Source: an uncultured Halieaceae bacterium
GTDB taxonomy: Bacteria > Pseudomonadota > Gammaproteobacteria > Pseudomonadales > Halieaceae
Assembly: GCA_913063005.1 (NCBI GenBank)
Contig: CAJXZI010000159.1
Span: forward strand, 1 to 5,260
Length of the DNA: 5,260 nucleotides
Reading direction: 5' to 3'
Below are positions 1 to 5,021 of the stretch, in pieces. The notes below the pieces were generated by a model. The model was not told where the DNA came from. It was given only the letters and a program-made list of their open reading frames with translations, and made no database searches. A program made the translations under genes and the position numbers. Position 1 is the stretch's first letter, and every line of letters starts with the position of its first letter.

Positions 1-163
1 GACAGAGAAGGGAGATAGGCTAGAAAGCTAGAAATAGGCCCATACGCGATTGGCGATTACGAATTGGTCGACTTAAAGGATATCTGACGCGCACAAACAA
101 TATGGCCTTTATCGAGGGGCTTTGCCGCTGCGTCAGTGGTTTACGTGCGCGGTGGCAGTAAAA
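1..163. other. decayed sequence upstream of the transposase remnant
   Basis: No gene could be supported here. Read forward, the three frames are broken by stops at several points. The frame that later encodes the transposase tail is open from 77, just after a TAA at 74-76, but the residues it gives before about 164 do not look like an IS3 OrfB core. I saw no DDE catalytic motif. The most likely explanation is eroded insertion-sequence DNA with indels, but this is inferred only from what follows it. Confidence 0.35.
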
Positions 164-259
164 CTAGAATTGAGCGAATGGCTTTGGACATACAACAACG
201 AAAGACCAAATACAGCAATCGGAGGCGTACCCCCAAGACAGCTGTTGCAAGCAGCTTAG
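164..259 (+). pseudogene. IS3-family transposase OrfB, C-terminal remnant
   Basis: The frame reads WLWTYNNERPNTAIGG followed by VPPRQLLQAA and a TAG at 257-259. The string W-x-x-Y-N-x-E-R-P-N-x-A-x-G-G-x-x-P-x-Q/R-x-L is the hallmark C-terminus of IS3-family OrfB (DDE) transposases, especially the group ending in WLWTYNNERPN and GGITPxQ. Only about 30 of the roughly 280 residues of a full OrfB are recognisable. The expected preceding segment, with the last catalytic Glu and an ERYNRTVR-like stretch, is absent or scrambled, so this cannot be active. It marks an old insertion beside the nitroreductase gene. The family call is strong for so short a piece; the exact element is unknown. Confidence 0.75.
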
Positions 260-277
260 ATTCTACGAATAACTGTT

Positions 278-298
278 TCGGAGAACGGGGGGATTACA
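278..298. repeat. possible right terminal inverted repeat of the IS3 remnant
   Basis: About 20 bases after the transposase stop there is a G-run followed by ATTACA, ending in CA at 297-298. Read inward on the other strand it begins TGTAATCCCCCC. IS3-family ends usually run TG...CA and lie close behind the orfB stop codon, so this is the natural place for the right end. The left end is not recognisable in the window, so no pairing or target duplication can be shown. Confidence 0.3.
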
Positions 299-394
299 AA
301 AGAGGGGATTCCAGTAACGCTGAAAGACCGCGGCTTGAAAGTCGTTGGCGAGTTTGCATTAGGGTGCTCGGAGATTGGAGAGTCACGGAGGTGA
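299..394 (+). pseudogene. unrecognised C-terminal reading-frame fragment next to the IS end
   Basis: Directly after the presumed element end, one frame stays open for 31 codons to a TGA at 392-394. It reads KEGIP, VTLKDRGLKVVGEF, then ALGCSEIGESRR, which has the look of a normal soluble protein C-terminus. There is no ATG start within it. It ends 38 bases before the nitroreductase start. One explanation is that an IS insertion removed the front of a gene that used to precede the nitroreductase. I do not recognise the family, and an open stretch this short can occur by chance. Confidence 0.25.
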
Positions 395-395
395 T
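387..395 (+). promoter_or_regulatory. near-perfect Shine-Dalgarno string without a suitable start codon
   Basis: GGAGGTGAT matches the full complement of the 16S rRNA 3' end. No ATG, GTG or TTG follows at 5-10 bases. The nearest proper start, the nitroreductase ATG at 433, is 37 bases away and behind an in-frame TAG at 421-423. The string may be a vestige, a chance match (it overlaps the TGA of the fragment before it), or a ribosome stand-by site. Confidence 0.35.
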
Positions 396-432
396 AAAGT
401 AGCGCTGGACGATTTTTGGGTAGAGCAAGTTT

Positions 433-1113
433 ATGAAGTACGACTATGACCCTGTGCCGCTGAACTATCCAGAGCCTTTAGATAACGAAGAGCTCTGTTC
501 GCGGGCGGTTGATCACTACGCTCGGCTGTCTACGCGTCGCACGGTTCGTGACTTCTCCGATGCGCCCATCCCAAAAGAGGTCATAGAGGCCTGTATCCGG
601 ACGGCAGGTTCCGCGCCCTCAGGCGCCAATCATCAGCCTTGGCATTTTGTTTGTGTGAGTGACCCGGGCATTAAGCGTGAAATTCGTATGGCGGCTGAAG
701 CTGAAGAGCGCGCTTTTTATGGCGGCAAGGCGGGCGACCAGTGGCTGGATGATTTGCAGGGCCTAGGTACTGACGCGCAGAAACCGTTCCTGGAAACGGC
801 TCCTTGGCTGATTGCCATTTTCGCAGAACGCTATGGTTTTGATGACTCTGGAGAGAAGCAAAAAAATTACTATGTGCCAGAGTCCGTTGGTATCGCCACA
901 GGCTTATTAATCAACGCGCTCCATGAGTTGGGGCTTGCGACGTTGACACACACGCCAAGCCCAATGAAGTTTCTCAACAAAATTCTCGAGCGCCCCTCGA
1001 ACGAGCGCCCCATGATTTTATTGGTAGTTGGCCACCCTGCAGCTGATGCGCTGGTCCCCAGAGCGGCGACAATCAAGAAGCCTCTCGAGAAGATTTCCTC
1101 ATTTTACGAATAG
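433..1113 (+). CDS. nitroreductase-family flavoprotein, iodotyrosine deiodinase-like
   Basis: This 226-residue FMN enzyme should transfer electrons from reduced flavin to a small, probably phenolic, substrate in the cytoplasm. FMN-binding elements are visible: RRTVRDFSD at 35-43, SAPSGANHQPWHF at 60-72, and SVGIATGLL at 151-159 leading to LTHTPSP near 171-177. The closest family I recognise is iodotyrosine deiodinase (reductive dehalogenase). Its substrate-gripping triad, E157, Y161 and K182 in human IYD, is matched with identical spacing by E92, Y96 and K117 (the last in KPFLETAP). Bacterial members of this subfamily are known to remove iodide from iodotyrosine. The ATG is the first in-frame start after a TAG at 421-423, and the N-terminus resembles the family's; its ribosome site (GGGTAGAG) is poor. 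No signal peptide is seen. The gene stands alone on this strand and faces the thioredoxin-fold pair. The fold is certain; the halogenated substrate is inferred. Confidence 0.9.
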   Translation: MKYDYDPVPLNYPEPLDNEELCSRAVDHYARLSTRRTVRDFSDAPIPKEVIEACIRTAGSAPSGANHQPWHFVCVSDPGIKREIRMAAEAEERAFYGGKAGDQWLDDLQGLGTDAQKPFLETAPWLIAIFAERYGFDDSGEKQKNYYVPESVGIATGLLINALHELGLATLTHTPSPMKFLNKILERPSNERPMILLVVGHPAADALVPRAATIKKPLEKISSFYE

Positions 1114-1184
1114 CGTTCTTTCTGAGGCGCGACCTTTATGAAAAGCGCTCGTTACCACTGACACCGTTAATGGATACATGGATC

Positions 1185-1198
1185 GGCTGTTTCCAGCC
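1185..1198. terminator. small hairpin between convergent genes, possible terminator
   Basis: GGCTG (1185-1189) and CAGCC (1194-1198) form a 5-bp stem with a TTTC loop. It sits in the 89-base gap between the nitroreductase stop and the end of the facing thioredoxin-fold gene, where a two-way terminator is expected. Neither strand has a proper T-run after it (TTCGTT on the + strand), so intrinsic termination would be weak. Confidence 0.25.
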
Positions 1199-1202
1199 TT
1201 CG

Positions 1203-1760
1203 TTACGCTTGTTGCAGTAACTCACGCATCCATGGGATGTGTGCTCTCCCCATAAACAACTGCTCATCGATGGCAAACGTAGGTGCATCAAACAGGCCTG
1301 CCTCTTCTGCAATCACCTGAATTTCCTCGAGGTCATTTTTTGACGAGTCGAACGCAGCTGAAGCCGTTATGCAAATTTGATCAAGCAGGTGCGTGTCGTC
1401 GAGATTTTTATTTTGCAGCCAGCACGCCTCGAAGGCCTGCTTTACAAATTCCGTTCTATCTCCTGAGATTTGGCTAAGACGCATTAGCGCTCTGGTGGAG
1501 TCTTGTGTCGACGGCTCAGTCGTAATCTTGTATCCGCGGACTGAAGCATAGTGAAGCCTCAGTCGGTGCTCTGATTCTGCCCTCACGCGGTGGTGGGTTT
1601 GAGTCACGGTTTCGTCGTCAACCTGTGTTGGGAGTGCGCGCGGACGACTCGAGAACGGCTGCCAGTCAATGGCCACCCCGAACTCCTTTGCGAGCGCAAT
1701 GATAGGTTCGATCGCGAGGAAGCATTCGAGCGATTTGAAGTCTATATAGGCTCTGATCAT
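1203..1760 (-). CDS. DsbA / 2-hydroxychromene-2-carboxylate isomerase-family protein (second of pair)
   Basis: This 185-residue thioredoxin-fold protein belongs to the DsbA-like group containing HCCA isomerase and kappa-class glutathione transferases. It has no CxxC, so it is not a thiol oxidase. The N-terminal strand and active-site turn read YIDFKSLECF (5-14). S10 lies where this family keeps its glutathione-activating serine, but the usual Ser-Pro-Tyr is changed to Ser-Leu-Glu. The C-terminal half has the expected cis-proline motif DAPTFAI (158-164) and LFMGRAHIPWM (168-178), equivalent to the family's lFxGxdrl. No signal peptide is present, so it is cytoplasmic. Its ATG overlaps the stop of the preceding gene (ATGA, 1760-1757), and GGGGGAG ends four bases before the start, so translation is probably coupled. 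It is somewhat shorter than the usual ~200 residues and more divergent than its partner. Its enzymatic role is unproven. Confidence 0.82.
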   Translation of the reverse strand: MIRAYIDFKSLECFLAIEPIIALAKEFGVAIDWQPFSSRPRALPTQVDDETVTQTHHRVRAESEHRLRLHYASVRGYKITTEPSTQDSTRALMRLSQISGDRTEFVKQAFEACWLQNKNLDDTHLLDQICITASAAFDSSKNDLEEIQVIAEEAGLFDAPTFAIDEQLFMGRAHIPWMRELLQQA

Positions 1761-2446
1761 CTTGCTCCCCCAGTCAGCAGCTCATTGGCGATATCTGGGG
1801 CTGGGCCCTGTTTACCCGATAACATCCAGCGTATGTAGGGGAGATGCTCGCGTCCGAAAAAGACGTCTTCCCCAACAACGTAAGTAGGTACGCCGTACAT
1901 GCCTGCGTCGAAGCGCGTTTCGAGAATTTGATCATGCATCACTTTGCCTTCGCCCGTGGCAAAGGACTCGAACTCAGTGCTATCAACGCCTGCCCAGTCC
2001 AAGCACTGCTTAACCACCTCAATATCTTCGATGTCCAATTCTCTGCGCCAAAACGGCGGATAAACCGCTTCCAGGTAAGCCGGGATGCGTTCTCTGAAGT
2101 AGAGGTTCGTGAATAAAATGCCCATGTTCGCAAGGCTCGAGTCCCAGATCTTTTCAGTACCTTTGAGCACATAGCCCTGCCTTTCGGCATATCGACGTGC
2201 GTCCATGTAGGCGTAGCGAATAGCGTTCCATATTTTTGGACTTCTACCGCTGGACTCAACGACAGCGCCCCCCTCCTTGCGGGCTGACCCCAGATAACTC
2301 GGTATATCGAGCGTGTAGGGTCGCCAGTCAAAAGAAAGCCCCAAATCTTGCTCTAGCGCGAGGGTGGGCTGTACCGAAATAAACGCATATGGGCTTTTGA
2401 CGTCTAAATAGATAATCACGGGCGAGTTGCTTTTGAGTACGTCCAT
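1757..2446 (-). CDS. DsbA / 2-hydroxychromene-2-carboxylate isomerase-family protein (first of pair)
   Basis: This 229-residue thioredoxin-fold protein is of the HCCA-isomerase / kappa-GST type. The N-terminus VIIYLDVKSPYAFISVQP (10-27) is the classic beta-strand plus D-x-x-S-P-Y turn. S18 matches the serine that contacts glutathione in NahD-type isomerases. A helical insert domain spans roughly 65-175. It is followed by the cis-proline motif YGVPTYVV (184-191) and DVFFGREHLPYI (194-205). Characterised members isomerise ring-cleavage intermediates of naphthalene and related aromatics using glutathione; many homologues have no known substrate. There is no CxxC and no signal peptide. The ATG at 2446 has only a poor ribosome site; a GTG at codon 10 is an alternative but would trim the sequence right up to the first strand. 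It leads a two-gene operon and is divergent from the FadH-like gene across 472 bases. Confidence 0.88.
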   Translation of the reverse strand: MDVLKSNSPVIIYLDVKSPYAFISVQPTLALEQDLGLSFDWRPYTLDIPSYLGSARKEGGAVVESSGRSPKIWNAIRYAYMDARRYAERQGYVLKGTEKIWDSSLANMGILFTNLYFRERIPAYLEAVYPPFWRRELDIEDIEVVKQCLDWAGVDSTEFESFATGEGKVMHDQILETRFDAGMYGVPTYVVGEDVFFGREHLPYIRWMLSGKQGPAPDIANELLTGGAR

Positions 2447-2474
2447 TTGCGATTACTTATTATTTGTTTGGTCC

Positions 2475-2492
2475 AGTCTGCATCGTCAGACT
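2475..2492. promoter_or_regulatory. inverted repeat AGTCTG-N6-CAGACT, candidate operator or leader hairpin
   Basis: The two 6-base arms (2475-2480 and 2487-2492) are perfect complements around a 6-base spacer. The site lies 29-46 bases ahead of the leftward start at 2446, where a repressor site or 5' leader hairpin for the thioredoxin-fold operon would be expected. No strong leftward promoter was found; an AATAAT on the - strand at 2464-2459 has no good -35 partner. The bound factor is unknown. Confidence 0.35.
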
Positions 2493-2495
2493 TGC

Positions 2496-2509
2496 GAATC
2501 AAAGGATTC
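2496..2509. promoter_or_regulatory. inverted repeat GAATC-AAAG-GATTC
   Basis: A perfect 5-bp inverted repeat with a 4-base loop begins three bases beyond the preceding one. The two could together form a tandem stem-loop or a composite binding site. It is short enough to occur by chance. Confidence 0.2.
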
Positions 2510-2591
2510 TGCCTATTTTTATCGGTGTTTAGCGTAAGTGGCAGTTGGTTTCGCAGGCGACTGTGGGCCGGGCTGTAAGCTGTGCGCAGTA

Positions 2592-2631
2592 GGGTAAAAA
2601 GTACCCCGCAGTTGGCTGCTAGGTGGCCAAC
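2592..2631. other. two adjacent small stem-loops
   Basis: GGGTA (2592-2596) pairs with TACCC (2602-2606) around AAAAG. Four bases later GTTGGC (2611-2616) pairs with GCCAAC (2626-2631) around a 9-base loop. Neither is followed by a T-run, so they do not look like terminators. They may be DNA binding sites or RNA structure, and function is unproven. Confidence 0.25.
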
Positions 2632-2662
2632 AGAGCTTATCGGGTGTGCCACGAGCGATTTT

Positions 2663-2713
2663 ATGAAGACCTATGAGGTTTTGAAGACCTATGAGAAGAC
2701 CTAATGAGAGGTT
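2663..2713 (+). repeat. short direct repeats of TGAAGACCTATGAG, also a 13-codon micro-ORF
   Basis: TGAAGACCTATGAG occurs at 2664-2677 and again, exactly, at 2682-2695 (18-base step). A third copy with one extra A follows at 2695-2708 (12-base step), ending in AGAGGTT. The sequence between copies makes a 15-base imperfect palindrome, AGGTTTTGAAGACCT (2676-2690). Because the 18-base step is six codons, an ATG at 2663 opens a micro-ORF reading MKTYEVLKTYEKT that stops at TAA 2702-2704; its ribosome site is weak. The cluster could be clustered regulator half-sites (AGACCT/AGGTTT) or slippage-generated repeats. The repeat is certain, the role unknown. Confidence 0.6.
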
Positions 2714-2798
2714 ACGGGAATACAGAGATATGGATAAGTGGCTAGGTAGACAGCGCTCTCTCCGTTGATATCTTGATCCGCGCAGAAAAAGTGTATGA

Positions 2799-2885
2799 AT
2801 GGTTAAGAAAAACCCATTTCGCAAACGACTTCGCAAGGCCCTTGCCAACGAAGGTGCAGGGGCTATGAAAGCTCGAATATCCTGA
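2799..2885 (+). CDS. possible 28-residue basic leader peptide or gene-start remnant
   Basis: An ATG at 2799 opens 28 codons ending in TGA at 2883-2885. The product starts MVKKNPFRKRLRKALANEG and is strongly basic at its front (eight Lys/Arg in the first 13 residues). It ends 33 bases before the reductase start, in the position of a leader peptide. The ribosome site is poor, and a candidate promoter lies inside the frame, which would exclude it from transcripts started there. It may equally be the front of a decayed gene or a chance frame. I do not recognise a family. Confidence 0.25.
   Translation: MVKKNPFRKRLRKALANEGAGAMKARIS
2833..2845. promoter_or_regulatory. 13-base palindrome GCAAGGCCCTTGC, candidate operator
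   Basis: The sequence is perfectly symmetric about one central base. Outside it, CTTCG (2829-2833) and CGAAG (2849-2853) add an offset outer pair. It overlaps the candidate -35 element of the rightward promoter, a typical repressor position. It does not match the FadR or PsrA consensus sites as I remember them, so the regulator is unknown. Confidence 0.35.
2842..2869 (+). promoter_or_regulatory. candidate sigma-70 promoter for the FadH-like gene
   Basis: TTGCCA (2842-2847, five of six bases of the -35 consensus) is followed after 16 bases by TATGAA (2864-2869, four of six). Transcription would begin near 2876, leaving a leader of about 43 bases. The -10 is mediocre, so this is a best guess in the gap. 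Confidence 0.35.
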
Positions 2886-2904
2886 TAATCTGAATTGATA
2901 ACTA

Positions 2905-2910
2905 TAGGAG
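2905..2910 (+). promoter_or_regulatory. ribosome binding site TAGGAG that fixes the reductase start
   Basis: TAGGAG ends eight bases before the GTG at 2919-2921, an ideal distance. Competing in-frame starts fit less well: TTG at 2895 lies ahead of the site and TTG at 2913 is only two bases after it. The GTG start is therefore preferred. Confidence 0.75.
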
Positions 2911-2918
2911 ACTTGTCC

Positions 2919-5006
2919 GTGAGCACCGCAGAATTAATCGATACGACGACTGACTATCCACGCCTATTCCAGCCATTAGATCTGGGCTTCACGACGATCA
3001 AGAATCGATCGATTATGGGTTCAATGCACACCGGCCTTGAGGAAATGCCCGACGGTTTCGAGCGCATGGCCGCCTTCTATGCGGAGCGTGCAGCGGGTGG
3101 TATCGGCATGATTATCACCGGCGGTATTTCGCCAAATGAAGAGGGCGGTGTTGCGGTTTACGATGAGAATGGCAATCCCGTTTTTTCCGCCTCCAAGCTC
3201 AACACGGAGCGCGAGGCCGACGGTCACCGCCAAGTCACGGATGCCGTCCACGCCGCCGACCCTGACGTCAAGATTGTTATGCAGATCTTGCACATGGGTC
3301 CCCTTGCCCATAACCCTAATTTGGTCGCGCCCTCCAAGGTTCGCTCGCGAATCAGCAAGCTGACTCCGAACGAGTTGGACGCTGAGGGCATTGAGAAGCA
3401 AATCGCAGATCACGCGAATTGTGCGCGTCTTGCTAAACAGGCGGGCTACGACGGGGTCGAAATTATTGGATCTGCGGGCTACCTGCTGTCGACCTTCCTA
3501 GTCGAAAAAACCAATCAGCGCAGCGATGAATGGGGTGGCAGCTACGAAAATCGTATGCGCTTCCCACTCGAGGTGGTTCGTCGGGTGCGTGCCACCGTTG
3601 GTGATGACTTCATCGTTATTTTCCGTATTGCAGCGATGGACATGCTGCAAGGCGGTATGAGCTGGGACGAGATTGCGCTGTTAGCGAAGGAACTCGAGAA
3701 GGCGGGAGCGAGCATCATCTCGACACACTTTGTGTGGCATGAAGCAAACGTTCCCACCATTGCCACCATGGTTCCTCGTGCTGCATTTACACGGGTGACT
3801 GCGCGTGTCCGCAAAGAGGTGAGTATTCCGGTCATTACCTCAAACCGTATCAACATGCCCGAGGTGGCTGAAGAAGTATTGGAGCGTGGTGATGCCGACC
3901 TTGTCTCCATGGCGCGCCCCATGTTGGCTGACAGCGAGTTTATGAATAAAGCGGCGACCGGCCGTCGCGATGAGATCAACACCTGCATTGCTTGTAATCA
4001 GGCGTGCCTCGATCACACGTTCAGCATGAAGACCACCTCGTGCTTGGTTAACCCGCGCGCCTGTCACGAGACCCTATTGAGTTACGAGCCAACGACAAAT
4101 GCAAAATCGGTAGCGGTGATTGGTGCTGGCCCTGCGGGTCTCGCTTACTCGACGGTGGCGGCCGAGCGTGGCCACAAGGTAACCTTGTTTGATGCGGCGG
4201 ATGAGATCGGTGGCCAGTTCAATTTGGCCAAGCGCGTTCCGGGTAAAGAAGAGTTCCATGAGACGATTCGTTATTACAACAAAATGCTCGATAAGCTTAA
4301 TGTTGAAGTGAGATTAGGTGAGCGCGTCTCAGCAGCTGACCTCAGGGAGAAAGGTTTTGATCACGTCGTTGTTGCAACGGGCATCTCACCCCGAGTCCCC
4401 GACATTAAAGGTATCGATCACCCCATGGTGGTCGGTTATATCGACGCGATCCTGGGACGCAAGCCTATTGGCAAAAAGGTTGCCGTTGTCGGTGCGGGTG
4501 GTATTGGCTTTGACGTCACGGACTTGATCACTCACGACGGCCCTTCGGCGGCACTCGATATCGACGTATTTGCAAAGGAGTGGGGTATCGACTTTGAAAA
4601 CCACCCGCGTGGTGGTGTCACGGGCGTCGAGCCTCAGGTGGCAAGTGCCGATCGCGAGGTCTATCTCATTCAAAGAAAGAGCACGCCCGTGGGCCGTGGG
4701 CTGGGCAAGACGACGGGTTGGACCCATCGAACAACGCTTGGCCGTCGCGGGGTCAATATGATTAACGGCGTTGATTACCGGTTGATCGATGACGATGGAC
4801 TGCACCTCATGATCGAGGACAAGCCGGTGAGCTTGGACGTGGATACGGTGATCATCTGCGCGGGTCAGGAACCATTGCGTGAACTCTTCGACGAGCTCGA
4901 TGACGGAAAAACAAGTGTTGAAATCATCGGTGGTGCCTTCGAGGCAGCCGAGCTCGATGCGAAGGCGGCGATTAATCAGGCCAGCTGGTCGGCCGCAAAA
5001 CTGTAA
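2919..5006 (+). CDS. fadH: NADPH-dependent 2,4-dienoyl-CoA reductase (FadH type)
   Basis: Cytoplasmic FMN/FAD/[4Fe-4S] enzyme that reduces 2,4-dienoyl-CoA in the oxidation of unsaturated fatty acids; paralogues reduce other conjugated enones. From the GTG start it has 695 residues (E. coli FadH 672). Domains in order: OYE-like FMN barrel (about 13-350) opening with LFQPLDLGFTTIKNR and GSMHTGLEE; iron-sulfur motif with C356, C359, C363 and C375; FAD-binding VAVIGAGPAGLA (398-409); NADPH-binding VAVVGAGGIGFD (521-532); conserved GLGKTTGWTHRTTL (594-607) and CAGQEP (647-652). Catalytic Y188 (in GSAGYL) and H274 (in WHEANVPTIAT) correspond to E. coli Y166 and H252. Oddities: a roughly 12-residue longer N-terminus, a longer loop near 72-100, and HMGPL (125-129) where OYE-type barrels normally have HxGR. 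A possible membrane protein gene follows after 15 bases. Family certain; the natural substrate may not be a fatty acyl-CoA given the neighbours. Confidence 0.93.
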   Translation: MSTAELIDTTTDYPRLFQPLDLGFTTIKNRSIMGSMHTGLEEMPDGFERMAAFYAERAAGGIGMIITGGISPNEEGGVAVYDENGNPVFSASKLNTEREADGHRQVTDAVHAADPDVKIVMQILHMGPLAHNPNLVAPSKVRSRISKLTPNELDAEGIEKQIADHANCARLAKQAGYDGVEIIGSAGYLLSTFLVEKTNQRSDEWGGSYENRMRFPLEVVRRVRATVGDDFIVIFRIAAMDMLQGGMSWDEIALLAKELEKAGASIISTHFVWHEANVPTIATMVPRAAFTRVTARVRKEVSIPVITSNRINMPEVAEEVLERGDADLVSMARPMLADSEFMNKAATGRRDEINTCIACNQACLDHTFSMKTTSCLVNPRACHETLLSYEPTTNAKSVAVIGAGPAGLAYSTVAAERGHKVTLFDAADEIGGQFNLAKRVPGKEEFHETIRYYNKMLDKLNVEVRLGERVSAADLREKGFDHVVVATGISPRVPDIKGIDHPMVVGYIDAILGRKPIGKKVAVVGAGGIGFDVTDLITHDGPSAALDIDVFAKEWGIDFENHPRGGVTGVEPQVASADREVYLIQRKSTPVGRGLGKTTGWTHRTTLGRRGVNMINGVDYRLIDDDGLHLMIEDKPVSLDVDTVIICAGQEPLRELFDELDDGKTSVEIIGGAFEAAELDAKAAINQASWSAAKL

Positions 5007-5021
5007 GCGGTGTAGTTACGG

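Larger units (their letters stand above)
2447..2918. other. divergent intergenic region rich in small repeats and inverted repeats
   Basis: No full-length gene is supported in this 472-base gap between the thioredoxin-fold operon and the reductase. It must hold the promoters for both directions. I see two inverted repeats next to the leftward operon, two more near the middle, a short direct-repeat cluster, a palindrome close to the rightward gene, and two micro-ORFs on the + strand; each is listed separately. A long leftward open frame crosses the region, but its translation is unlike a real protein. Confidence 0.6.

Noticed and set aside
287..315. Near-repeat of GGGGATTACA and GGGGATTCCA
   Set aside because: Only about eight bases match and one copy overlaps the presumed IS end; too short to call a target duplication or att site.
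136..402. 88-codon + strand open frame over the IS remnant
   Set aside because: It runs in a different frame from the recognisable transposase tail; its translation is rich in Arg/Ser with no family resemblance, and it crosses the presumed IS end.
1939..2331. 130-codon - strand frame inside the first thioredoxin-fold gene
   Set aside because: Same strand but a different frame from the gene with the DxxSPY, cis-proline and FFG motifs; no motifs of its own.
1203..2446. Thiol-disulfide oxidoreductase (true DsbA) function for the thioredoxin-fold pair
   Set aside because: Neither protein has a CxxC active site or a signal peptide; the serine-type active site points to the HCCA isomerase / kappa-GST branch.
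2416..2652. 78-codon - strand open frame overlapping the first thioredoxin-fold gene's start
   Set aside because: It overlaps a well-supported gene in another frame and has no protein-like motifs.
2895..2918. Upstream TTG start adding eight residues to the FadH-like protein
   Set aside because: The TTG lies before the TAGGAG ribosome site, which is ideally spaced for the GTG at 2919.
2519..2926. 135-codon - strand open frame across the intergenic gap
   Set aside because: Its start lies antisense to the reductase start, its composition is Leu/Arg/Ser-rich without domain pattern, and it covers the repeats and promoter elements. It looks like a chance open frame.
3021..4805. Several 60-150 codon open frames antisense to, or in other frames of, the FadH-like gene
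   Set aside because: They are shadows of a strongly supported gene whose motifs cover the whole stretch.
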